Source: Mucilaginibacter phenanthrenivorans (lineage in GTDB: Bacteria; Bacteroidota; Bacteroidia; Sphingobacteriales; Sphingobacteriaceae). From it: a stretch of 64,000 nt of DNA. Below are positions 17,523-25,954 of this stretch, in pieces. How positions within the stretch are numbered: position 1 is the stretch's first letter; each line of letters begins with the position of its first letter. The DNA is taken from contig NZ_JAHVAP010000004.1 in assembly GCF_024721155.1 (NCBI RefSeq), positions 186,001 to 250,000 of the forward strand, written 5' to 3'. Both the position numbers and the translations under genes were made by a program. Under the pieces are notes generated by a model. That model was not told the origin of the DNA, ran no database searches, and saw only the letters and a list, made by a program, of their open reading frames with translations.

Positions 17523-18344
17523 ATGAAATCTAAGGTAATTTTAATAACAGGCGCATCCAGGGGGCTGGGTAAAATATGGGCCGAAGCACTTTTAAAACGT
17601 GGTGACAAGGTAATCGCCTCCGCTCGAAATATTGATTCACTAAACGATCTTGCAGCAACATACGGCGAGGCAGTATTGCCCATCCAATTGGATGTAAACG
17701 ACCGGGACCAGTGCTTTGCCGTAGTAAGGCAAGGCTACGAACATTTTGGACGCATAGACGTGCTGATCAATAACGCCGGTTATGGTTTATTCGGCGCTAT
17801 TGAAGAAACCAGCGAGCAGGAAGCCAGGGGACAGTTTGAAACCAATGTATTTGGTTTGTTATGGATGACGCAAGCTATTATCCCGGTTATGCGGGAACAA
17901 GACGCAGGACACATCATACAGGTTTCAAGTTTGTTGGGTATTGTGTCGGGGCCTATTTTAGGAATTTATAATGCTTCGAAATGGGCGATAGAAGGATTAA
18001 GTGAAAGTCTTGCTGCTGAAGTTAAGGGATTCGGGATAAAGGTGAGCATTGTTGAGCCAAACGCCTTCGGTACAGACTGGAGCGGCGATTCGGCAGTTAA
18101 AGCAAAACCTATCGCATTGTACGACGGAATAAAGGAGGCATTCTATGGTTATTTTAAACCGGAGATGATTGGCCATCCGGAGGCCACCGTACCGGCCATT
18201 TTAAAATTAGTGGACAGCGAAGAGCCACCCTTACGTCTCTTTTTGGGAAAGATGGCTTTACCCCGGGTGCAACAGGTTTATGCAGACCGCCTGGCGGTTT
18301 GGGAATCGTGGAAAGAAGTTTCTGTTGCGGCACACGGTCATTAA
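17523..18344 (+). CDS. Short-chain dehydrogenase/reductase
   Basis: 273 residues. Classical SDR motifs: TGASRGLG (9-16) for cofactor binding, NNAG near 87, the catalytic Ser in QVSSLLG, and YNASK near 157. The Arg in the Gly-rich loop and RN after the second strand (SARNID) suggest NADPH. The AraC-type regulator 58 bp downstream on the same strand probably controls it or is co-transcribed. The substrate is unknown. Confidence 0.92.
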   Translation: MKSKVILITGASRGLGKIWAEALLKRGDKVIASARNIDSLNDLAATYGEAVLPIQLDVNDRDQCFAVVRQGYEHFGRIDVLINNAGYGLFGAIEETSEQEARGQFETNVFGLLWMTQAIIPVMREQDAGHIIQVSSLLGIVSGPILGIYNASKWAIEGLSESLAAEVKGFGIKVSIVEPNAFGTDWSGDSAVKAKPIALYDGIKEAFYGYFKPEMIGHPEATVPAILKLVDSEEPPLRLFLGKMALPRVQQVYADRLAVWESWKEVSVAAHGH

Positions 18345-18402
18345 TTAGTTAAATTCAGAGAGATTCGGTGTCCCATAAGCAGGATGCCGTATCTTTATTA
18401 AA

Positions 18403-19302
18403 ATGAAGCATTTTAAAAGTATCAGCGAGTTGCATAAAGCGAGGAATCTGCCGATGTCGGAGAATCCCTTGCTTAGCCTAATAACTTGTGTAGACACCTG
18501 CGCAGTTACCTGCGGCTTGGCCAAAAATGAATATACAACCGATTTTTATTCTATTGCCTTTAAAAAGCTCATTTCCGGAAGTTTTAATTATGGTCGTACC
18601 AAATACGACCATAACGGCGGTTCGATGACTTATGTTAAGCCCGGCCAGGTTGTCGAGCTCAAAAACATCAAACTGGACGGTAAGGGATTTACCATTATGT
18701 TCCACCGTGATTTCCTGAATGGTGAGCCCTTACACCAAACCATTAAAAAGTATAGCTTTTTCGACTATGAAACTAATGAGGCGCTCCATATTTCGCCCCG
18801 CGAGGAAGAAATCATGTGGGAGTTATTCCATAAGATTGAGACCGAATACAACAACAATCAGGATGAATTCAGCAAAGAGATCATTATCGGCCATATTGAG
18901 GCCATCCTGAAATACTCGCAGCGTTTTTATAAGCGCCAGTTCCTGAACAGGAGTGAGCTGACGGGTAAAATAACTACCAAATTTAATAAAGCCATCAGGC
19001 AGTATTTTGAAAATGGCGCGCTGCTAGCCAATGGATTACCCACCGTCGCGGCTATCGCAGCGCAATTAAAGATGTCTCCCAGTTACCTTAGCGACTTGCT
19101 ACGACAGGAAACAGGAAAGCCGGCCATCGACCATATTCACAGCTATCTTATTTCGGAAGCGAAAAATCTATTAATTGGTGCGGACCTTACCGTGGCGGAA
19201 ATCGCCTACCAGCTTGGTTTTGAAAACCCGCCGTATTTTTCCAGGCTTTTCAAAAAAGAAACAGGCTTAACTCCGATTGCTTACCGGGACAGCATTAATT
19301 GA
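18403..19302 (+). CDS. AraC-family transcriptional regulator
   Basis: 299 residues. The N-terminal part (about 20-150) is a cupin-like ligand domain; the C-terminal about 100 residues hold two helix-turn-helix units (VAAIAAQLKMSPSYLSDLLR and VAEIAYQLGFENPPYFSRLF), ending in KKETGLTPIAYR, typical of AraC. It directly follows the SDR gene and probably regulates it. A near match to the -7 box (TATCTTTA, 18390-18397) lies 5 nt before the start, so it may also have its own promoter. Confidence 0.92.
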   Translation: MKHFKSISELHKARNLPMSENPLLSLITCVDTCAVTCGLAKNEYTTDFYSIAFKKLISGSFNYGRTKYDHNGGSMTYVKPGQVVELKNIKLDGKGFTIMFHRDFLNGEPLHQTIKKYSFFDYETNEALHISPREEEIMWELFHKIETEYNNNQDEFSKEIIIGHIEAILKYSQRFYKRQFLNRSELTGKITTKFNKAIRQYFENGALLANGLPTVAAIAAQLKMSPSYLSDLLRQETGKPAIDHIHSYLISEAKNLLIGADLTVAEIAYQLGFENPPYFSRLFKKETGLTPIAYRDSIN

Positions 19303-19339
19303 AATTGACAGTTGAGTTGAGCTTTTTACGAATACATTC

Positions 19340-20371
19340 TTACCCCTCCACCAGCTCCCCGGTTTTTTCAACACTCCTCTTCTCCTTCTCCAACTCCTCA
19401 AAATAGTGTTTCCTCACCACGCTCGACATTTTGTGATCGCCGGTATGGCTCCAGCCGGGCGGCATAATAATATACAATACTTTATTTTTAATGCCGGGGG
19501 CTTTTGCAACATCTTTTCCTAAGGCTACTATCTCACCAAAATAAGCGTCTAAAAAGCTATGCGGCTTCATCGGGCGCGAAATCCCGTATTCAATGGGCAT
19601 TGCCCGGTCTTCCTCTACATAAGTACCGAATACCTTATCCCATATATTCAGCAGGTTACAAAAATTGGTATCCATGTATTTTGGATTTTTTGCATGGTGA
19701 ACCCTGTGGTGTGATGGGGTAAGTATTATTTTATTTAAAAACCCAAAGCGGGCGTCCTGCGCAATATTTTCACCAATGTGGATAAACGCCCCCCAGGTAC
19801 CATCAATAAACATGATAACAAATAGTACTGCCGGGTTAACGCCCAGTAAAATACAAATGGATGTGCGTACTACATCGGCATACGGCCCCTCTAAAAAGAA
19901 ATGCGCATAGGTTACCGATAAGTTCATGTTAGCCGGCGCGTGATGCGTTGAATGCAGACACCACAGAATGCGCACCTTATGCGCCAAAAAGTGGTAAATA
20001 AAGTGCGAAAACTCCCAAACTACATAACTGTATATAAACCAATACCAGGTGAAGGTGGTTTTTAAAATGCCGTATTTAGCAAACCACCCAATACACAAGC
20101 CGATCATAGCAAAAGAAATTACCCTGCCGATAAAAGCATTCAATACATAGGTAAAAAACGAAATTTTATACTCAATTACCTTAAACCGCTTATAGAAGGC
20201 TGCACGGATAATTTCAATGATCAATACGAACGGGAGAAGTGGCCCTAAAGCTGAAGTGATGCCATGGTAGGTTAATAACTCACTGTAATTACCTGATTTT
20301 AATATATCATATAAACCGCCAAAACCGAAAAAGCCGGTAAACTCGTTCCACACTGCCTTCAAAAAATCCAT
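19340..20371 (-). CDS. Sterol desaturase / fatty acid hydroxylase family membrane protein
   Basis: 343 residues with four or five membrane segments and the three His clusters of the di-iron fatty acid hydroxylase superfamily: HFIYHFLAH, HSTHH and HRVHH, spaced as usual (about residues 125-235). The enzymes use O2 and an electron donor to hydroxylate or desaturate membrane lipids. The exact lipid cannot be stated. It faces the AraC gene and is followed upstream on the same strand by dnaX, with a 62-nt gap. Confidence 0.92.
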   Translation of the reverse strand: MDFLKAVWNEFTGFFGFGGLYDILKSGNYSELLTYHGITSALGPLLPFVLIIEIIRAAFYKRFKVIEYKISFFTYVLNAFIGRVISFAMIGLCIGWFAKYGILKTTFTWYWFIYSYVVWEFSHFIYHFLAHKVRILWCLHSTHHAPANMNLSVTYAHFFLEGPYADVVRTSICILLGVNPAVLFVIMFIDGTWGAFIHIGENIAQDARFGFLNKIILTPSHHRVHHAKNPKYMDTNFCNLLNIWDKVFGTYVEEDRAMPIEYGISRPMKPHSFLDAYFGEIVALGKDVAKAPGIKNKVLYIIMPPGWSHTGDHKMSSVVRKHYFEELEKEKRSVEKTGELVEG

Positions 20372-20433
20372 GGTTTCATTATTAAGTATTGGTTACCCGC
20401 AAGTTACAAATAACGACAGAAAAACAAAAATTG

Positions 20434-22242
20434 TTAATCAAAATCAAGGTTAAACTTAGCCTTCAACTCAGCGAGCGCCGGGTTTTTGGCAGCCATGTGC
20501 TGAAATTTTTCCGATGCGGTATAAGGCCGCTTTACAGCGGTTACCTCATCAATCCGTACGTTGACCTCAATATCAAAGTTCTTTAAGGTAGTACGCAGGT
20601 AGTTAAGCAGGTTAGGCCTTTCATCGCGGAATACATTTTCCTGCACCTTGTTTTCTACTATTACCTCGTATAAATTTTCACCAAGCTTTTTTGGAGGGTT
20701 CGTAGTAAAAATGGTAAGCAAGTTCTTTTTCCCGTCGGCCTTCATCATGGCCGCATAATCGCTCCAGCATTTTAACAACTGGTCGAATGTATAGTCATTC
20801 CTGGCGTCACCTTTAATGTAGGGGTCTTCCTCATCCAGCATTTCGTCCTTGGTTTTACCCACATCTTTTAATGACGGAATCTTTACCGAGGATGAAGTGG
20901 CCTGTAAGTTTGGAATGAAGATCTTTGGCTTATCAGCGGGCTGCTCATTCTTGGGAGCCTCCACTGCGGTCGTTTTATTTAAAGGCTGATTTACAGCTAC
21001 TTCAACAGGCCTCGCAGCATTGACTATTGGAGTTTCTGCAACTGGTTTTTGTTCGCCTTCAGGAGAATTTACTGCGGAATCAGGTTTTTTTTTTAATTGC
21101 CCCTCAGATGCGGGCATTGCTGTTAGCGGAGTAACCGCCAAATTAAAGACGGATTGCAGGTTACACATTTTGAGCAAAGCCAGTTCAACCTGTAACCGCT
21201 GGTTTTTACTTAGCTTATAGCTCAAATCACATTGGTTGGCGATATTCATGGCCGAGAGCAGGAACGACATTGTGGCAGCCTGCGATTGTTGCAGGTATTT
21301 ACTCCGGATGCCATCGCTTACTTCTAGTAGCTTCAACGTAGCCTGGTCCTTGCCTACTAGCAGATTCCGGAAGTGTTCAGACAAGCCCGAAATAAAATGG
21401 GCGCCGTCAAACCCGCGCGACAGGATCTCATCAAACAATAACAATGTTTTGGCATTATCCTCGTTCAGCAGCCTGTCGGTTATATTAAAGTAGTAGTCGT
21501 AGTCGAGTATATTCAGGTTGTCAATAACCGAACGGTAAGTTACATTTCCACCAGAAAAGCTAACAATCTGGTCGAACATGGACAAGGCATCGCGCAAACC
21601 ACCATCTGCCTTTTGGGCGATGATGTGTAAGCCGTCAGTTTCATAGCTGATATCTTCCTTTTGTGCGATGGATGCCAGGTGGGCAGCCATATCATCTACA
21701 CGGATGCGGTTGAAATCAAAGATCTGGCAGCGCGAAAGAATGGTCGGCAGGATCTTGTGTTTCTCAGTAGTGGCTAATATAAATATGGCATAATGAGGCG
21801 GCTCTTCCAGCGTTTTCAAAAACGCGTTGAATGCTGCCTGCGACAGCATGTGCACTTCATCGATGATATAGATCTTATACCGTACAGCTTGTGGCGGGAT
21901 GCGCACCTGTTCTATCAGGCTGCGGATATCATCAACCGAGTTATTTGATGCGGCATCAAGTTCATGAACATTAAAAGAGTTTCCGTTTTGGAAGGACTGG
22001 CACGAAGCACAAACACCGCAGGCTTCGCCATTGGGCTGCAAATTTTCGCAGTTTATGGTTTTTGCAAGGATGCGCGCACAGGTAGTTTTGCCCACGCCAC
22101 GCGGACCGCAGAACAAAAATGCCTGCGCCAACTGGTTATTCTTAATGGCGTTTTTTAGCGTATTGGTGATATGTTGCTGACCAACAACGCTTTCAAAAGT
22201 AACCGGGCGATATTTGCGTGCCGAAACAATAAAATTATCCAC
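20434..22242 (-). CDS. dnaX: DNA polymerase III subunit gamma/tau
   Basis: 602 residues, starting at a GTG (22242); the start MDNFIVSARKYRP fits the family. It has Walker A GPRGVGKTT (about 45-53), zinc-binding Cys in CENLQPNGEACGVCASC, Walker B DEVHML and sensor 1 LATTEKHK. Domains I-III end near residue 370, followed by a Pro/Ala/Lys-rich linker and the tau tail. It is the clamp-loader motor of the replicase. At 21085-21094 the coding strand has ten consecutive A (Leu383-Lys386). Gain of one A gives a stop after residue 387 and loss of one A a stop after residue 390, which would leave exactly domains I-III, a gamma-like product. Confidence 0.97.
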   Translation of the reverse strand: MDNFIVSARKYRPVTFESVVGQQHITNTLKNAIKNNQLAQAFLFCGPRGVGKTTCARILAKTINCENLQPNGEACGVCASCQSFQNGNSFNVHELDAASNNSVDDIRSLIEQVRIPPQAVRYKIYIIDEVHMLSQAAFNAFLKTLEEPPHYAIFILATTEKHKILPTILSRCQIFDFNRIRVDDMAAHLASIAQKEDISYETDGLHIIAQKADGGLRDALSMFDQIVSFSGGNVTYRSVIDNLNILDYDYYFNITDRLLNEDNAKTLLLFDEILSRGFDGAHFISGLSEHFRNLLVGKDQATLKLLEVSDGIRSKYLQQSQAATMSFLLSAMNIANQCDLSYKLSKNQRLQVELALLKMCNLQSVFNLAVTPLTAMPASEGQLKKKPDSAVNSPEGEQKPVAETPIVNAARPVEVAVNQPLNKTTAVEAPKNEQPADKPKIFIPNLQATSSSVKIPSLKDVGKTKDEMLDEEDPYIKGDARNDYTFDQLLKCWSDYAAMMKADGKKNLLTIFTTNPPKKLGENLYEVIVENKVQENVFRDERPNLLNYLRTTLKNFDIEVNVRIDEVTAVKRPYTASEKFQHMAAKNPALAELKAKFNLDFD

Positions 22243-22328
22243 AGCTACTAAGGTAACAACAATAAAGTTATGTTAAAAGCTGTGTTGGCAATTTGCTTTT
22301 CGTGTTATGGCGATTACTTTAATTTCGC

Positions 22329-22336
22329 TAAATTTG
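22329..22336 (+). promoter_or_regulatory. Candidate -7 box TAAATTTG for the Uma2 gene
   Basis: Exact TAnnTTTG match 19 nt before the ATG at 22356; no clear -33 box at the usual distance. Confidence 0.45.
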
Positions 22337-22355
22337 TGATAAAGGATTTATATCA

Positions 22356-22940
22356 ATGCAACTGTCAGACCTCGATATTAACAAAACCTACACTTACGCC
22401 GACTACCTAAAGTGGACGTTTGATGAGCGGTTGGAATTAATTAAAGGAAAGATCTTTAAAATGAGCCCGGCACCGGGTTCGGTTCATCAAATAATTTCAG
22501 CAGCAGTCTCCAACGAATTGTATAACTATTTAAAGGGAAAGCCATGCAAAGTTTTTTCTGCTCCGTTTGATGTCCGCTTGATAAGGAGATCAACAGATGA
22601 TAAAGATGTTACCACAGTTGTACAACCAGATATTTGTGTAATCTGCGACCCCAAAAAAGTAGACGTAAGGGGATGCATTGGTTCGCCGGATATTGTAGTA
22701 GAAATATTGTCGCCTGGAAATAATAAAAAAGAGCTCCGAAATAAATTTGAAGCTTATGAAGAGGCTGGAGTTTTTGAATATTGGATCATCAATCCTACAG
22801 AAAAAAATCTTTTGCAGTATATCCTTATTGATGGTCGCTATCAGGCAGCGAGGCCATTTACAATTGACGATGAGTTAACTACTGGCATCCTTCCTGGGTT
22901 CGTACTTAGCATCAACGAACTATTTACTGACCAGCTTTAG
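22356..22940 (+). CDS. Uma2-family (DUF820) PD-(D/E)xK nuclease-like protein
   Basis: 194 residues. Conserved family core: QPDICVICDP (about 90-99) provides the Asp, and DIVVEILSPGNNKKELRNKF (110-129) provides the E-x-L and Lys of the PD-(D/E)xK fold, followed by KFEAYEEAGVFEYWIINP. The family is abundant in Cyanobacteria and present in Bacteroidota; its role is not established. It stands alone with its own promoter-like box. Confidence 0.88.
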   Translation: MQLSDLDINKTYTYADYLKWTFDERLELIKGKIFKMSPAPGSVHQIISAAVSNELYNYLKGKPCKVFSAPFDVRLIRRSTDDKDVTTVVQPDICVICDPKKVDVRGCIGSPDIVVEILSPGNNKKELRNKFEAYEEAGVFEYWIINPTEKNLLQYILIDGRYQAARPFTIDDELTTGILPGFVLSINELFTDQL

Positions 22941-22999
22941 GCTTTTAAAACTACTTGATGCTTTCAGACGGTGCAGGACGGTCGTTTATTTTAATTCTC

Positions 23000-23007
23000 T
23001 AAATTTG
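23000..23007 (+). promoter_or_regulatory. Candidate -7 box TAAATTTG for the GH78 gene
   Basis: Exact TAnnTTTG match about 70 nt before the GH78 ATG. Its surroundings (TTAATTCTCTAAATTTG) resemble those of the box at 22329. Confidence 0.4.
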
Positions 23008-23076
23008 GCGGGTAAAGACAATTCTGTCCAATTATTTCATTCCTGCTGATTCAAATCATTTTATCTGTTCCTATTG

Positions 23077-25758
23077 ATGACTACCACATTGCTAAAAAAC
23101 TCATCCATCAACAAAATCTTCGTTTGTATATTATTGATCCTAAGCGCAGCCTTGGCCAACGCCGCACCAAAGATCACCGGGCTTAAATGTGAATACCTTT
23201 ACAACCCAATAGGCATGGATTCTCCTCATCCCCGCTTGATGTGGATGATGAATGATGACAGGCAGGGCGCAAAACAAACCGCTTACCAGCTATCGGTTAG
23301 TACAGATTCTGTTGAATTAAATAAAGGCATAGCAAACACCTGGCAAACGGTAAAAACTGTATCAGACGCTAACCGGGTAATTTATAATGGCAAAGCATTA
23401 TTGCCATACACCAAATACTATTGGCGCGTTGCGGTTTGGGATAAAGATGGCAAAAGCTCGTTATCGGCCATCACCAGCTTTGAAACAGGCCTGATGGATA
23501 AAAGCAACTGGAAGGGCACATGGATCAGCGATACGCACGACATGAACACCAAGCCGGCACCCTACTTCCGCCATTCATTCGATCTTGCAAAAAAAATAAA
23601 ATCGGCCCGCGCTTATATAGCTGTTGCCGGGTTATATGAATTATATATTAATGGTGAAAAGATAGGCAACCACAGGCTCGACCCGATGTACACCCGTTTT
23701 GACAGGCGCACACTTTATGTATCGTACGATGTTACCTCACAGGTAAAGGATGGAAAAAATGCAGTCGGTGTATTGTTAGGCAATGGCTGGTATAACCACC
23801 AGAGCACCGCGGTTTGGGACTTCCACAAAGCCCCATGGCGCAACCGCCCGGCATTTTGCCTGGATTTAAGGGTGACTTATGAAGATGGCACAACAGAAAC
23901 CATCTCATCAAATAAAAAATGGAAAACCGCCCTTAGCCCGGTAGTTTTCAACAGCATTTACACCGCCGAACACTACGATGCCCGCCTGGAACAACCCGGA
24001 TGGGCTACCGCCAGCTTTATCGATACCGCATGGAGAGGCGTGATCAATCGCCAGGCACCATCGCTTAATATTGTTGCGCAAACCATGCAGCCGATCCGCG
24101 CAATAGAAAAGCTCCCGGCACAAAGCATGAAAAAGCTGGATGATAAAACGTACCTGTTTGATTTGGGTAGGAATATTTCAGGCGTAAGCAGCATAACTGT
24201 AAATGGCTCGGCCGGCACGGTTATCCGCCTTAAACATGCGGAGAAATTGGGTAAAAATGGCCATGTGGACCAGTCGAATATTGATATTCATTACCGTCCT
24301 ACTGATGATAAAGACCCTTTCCAAACTGATATTTATACCCTAAACGGCAAAGGCGAAGAAACGTTTATGCCTCGCTTTAACTACAAGGGTTTTCAATATG
24401 TCGAGGTAACCAGCGATAAGCCTATCGAACTAAAAAAAGAAAGCGTAACCGGCTATTTTATGCACAGCGACGTAACGCCGGTTGGCAGTATCAATTCTTC
24501 AAGCAATACGCTGAACAAGATCTGGGCGGCAACTAATGTGTCGTACCTGTCTAACTTCTTTGGCTACCCTACCGATTGCCCGCAGCGTGAAAAGAACGGC
24601 TGGACAGGCGATGCACACATAGCCAGCGAAACTGGTTTATACAACTTCGATGGCATCACCATTTACGAAAAATGGATGGGCGACCACCGCGACGAGCAGC
24701 AGCCAAACGGCGTACTGCCATCTATCATTCCTTCAAACGGATGGGGTTATGAGTGGGGTAACGGGCCTGATTGGACCAGCACCGTGGCCATTATACCATG
24801 GAATTTGTATATGTTTTATGGCGACAGCAAAACCCTTGGCGACAATTACGATGCAATAAAACGTTACGTAAACCACATAGCGGACTTATACCCAACCGGG
24901 CTGACCACCTGGGGCCTTGGCGATTGGGTGCCGGTTAAGTCTAAAACCCCGGTTGAGTTTACATCAACTGCCTATTATTTTACTGATGTGACCGTACTGG
25001 CAAAAGCGGCAAAGCTATTTGGAAAAACCGACGATCAGAAAAAATACGAGGCGCTTGCTTTAGAAATTAAAGATGCCTTTAACGCTAAATATTTGAATAC
25101 ATCAACCGGCGTTTATGATCAGGGCTACCAAACTGAGTTGTCAGTACCTTTATTCTGGGGTATGGTTCCTGAAGGTATAAAAGCTAAAGTGGCAGCAAAC
25201 CTGGCCGAACGCGTTAAACAAGATAACAATCATTTGGATGTAGGCATTTTAGGTGCAAAGGCCATATTAAGTGCCTTAAGTGATAATGGCTACGCTGATG
25301 TTGCCTATTCGATTGCATCCCAGGAAACCTTCCCTTCATGGGGATGGTGGATTGCAAGGGGCGCAACAACGCTTTATGAAAACTGGAATATTGATGCTGA
25401 CGATGCCTTATCATTAAATCACATTATGTTTGGCGAGATTGGGGCTTGGTATTATAAGGGCATCGGAGGTATCAAGGTCGATCCGCAATCGCCCGGTTTT
25501 AAAAACGTGCTGTTGACCCCTCATTTTATTGAAAAACTGGATCACTTTGAATCCGAACATACTGGGCCTTACGGAAAAATAATATCCTCGTGGAAACGCA
25601 AAGGCGATGCTGTTGAATATTCGGTAACTATTCCTGCTAATTCAACCGGTACTATTATTTTCCCGGCAGGTAAAAAAGTATTGGAACATTCAGCACCGAT
25701 AAATGCGGTAAACGGTTTAAAAGTTTCTGCCGGTAGCTATAGTTATTTGATCAAATAA
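23077..25758 (+). CDS. Alpha-L-rhamnosidase, GH78
   Basis: 893 residues from the ATG at 23077 (a TTG precedes it directly). Signal peptide to about residue 30 (ending ALANA). Layout: N-terminal beta-sandwich domains (residues about 35-430, with the Bac_rhamnosid_N region WKGTWIS), the (alpha/alpha)6 barrel (about 430-790) with the catalytic segment DCPQREKNGWTGD and the acid Glu, and a C-terminal beta domain. It cuts terminal rhamnose from pectin or rhamnosides in the periplasm. It stands alone between its own promoter-like box and a terminator. Confidence 0.95.
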   Translation: MTTTLLKNSSINKIFVCILLILSAALANAAPKITGLKCEYLYNPIGMDSPHPRLMWMMNDDRQGAKQTAYQLSVSTDSVELNKGIANTWQTVKTVSDANRVIYNGKALLPYTKYYWRVAVWDKDGKSSLSAITSFETGLMDKSNWKGTWISDTHDMNTKPAPYFRHSFDLAKKIKSARAYIAVAGLYELYINGEKIGNHRLDPMYTRFDRRTLYVSYDVTSQVKDGKNAVGVLLGNGWYNHQSTAVWDFHKAPWRNRPAFCLDLRVTYEDGTTETISSNKKWKTALSPVVFNSIYTAEHYDARLEQPGWATASFIDTAWRGVINRQAPSLNIVAQTMQPIRAIEKLPAQSMKKLDDKTYLFDLGRNISGVSSITVNGSAGTVIRLKHAEKLGKNGHVDQSNIDIHYRPTDDKDPFQTDIYTLNGKGEETFMPRFNYKGFQYVEVTSDKPIELKKESVTGYFMHSDVTPVGSINSSSNTLNKIWAATNVSYLSNFFGYPTDCPQREKNGWTGDAHIASETGLYNFDGITIYEKWMGDHRDEQQPNGVLPSIIPSNGWGYEWGNGPDWTSTVAIIPWNLYMFYGDSKTLGDNYDAIKRYVNHIADLYPTGLTTWGLGDWVPVKSKTPVEFTSTAYYFTDVTVLAKAAKLFGKTDDQKKYEALALEIKDAFNAKYLNTSTGVYDQGYQTELSVPLFWGMVPEGIKAKVAANLAERVKQDNNHLDVGILGAKAILSALSDNGYADVAYSIASQETFPSWGWWIARGATTLYENWNIDADDALSLNHIMFGEIGAWYYKGIGGIKVDPQSPGFKNVLLTPHFIEKLDHFESEHTGPYGKIISSWKRKGDAVEYSVTIPANSTGTIIFPAGKKVLEHSAPINAVNGLKVSAGSYSYLIK

Positions 25759-25767
25759 TTCCATACA

Positions 25768-25802
25768 AATTCCGCAGGGCTTCAAGGATACCCTGCGGAA
25801 TT
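25768..25802 (+). terminator. Strong hairpin after the GH78 gene
   Basis: AATTCCGCAGGG (25768-25779) pairs perfectly with 25791-25802 across an 11-nt loop, 10 nt after the stop. Only a short T-rich stretch follows. Confidence 0.7.
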
Positions 25803-25954
25803 CCTTTAAAACCCCGACATCAAACATCCGAATTCCAAAATTCCTCCCCATTTCCTCTGCCACAATAATATTACACAACCTATCAAATTTGTGAAAGCTA
25901 TTATTTTGCTGTAGCTTGGTTTGCTGTAAACGTAACTGACTTATTAAACAAGCT

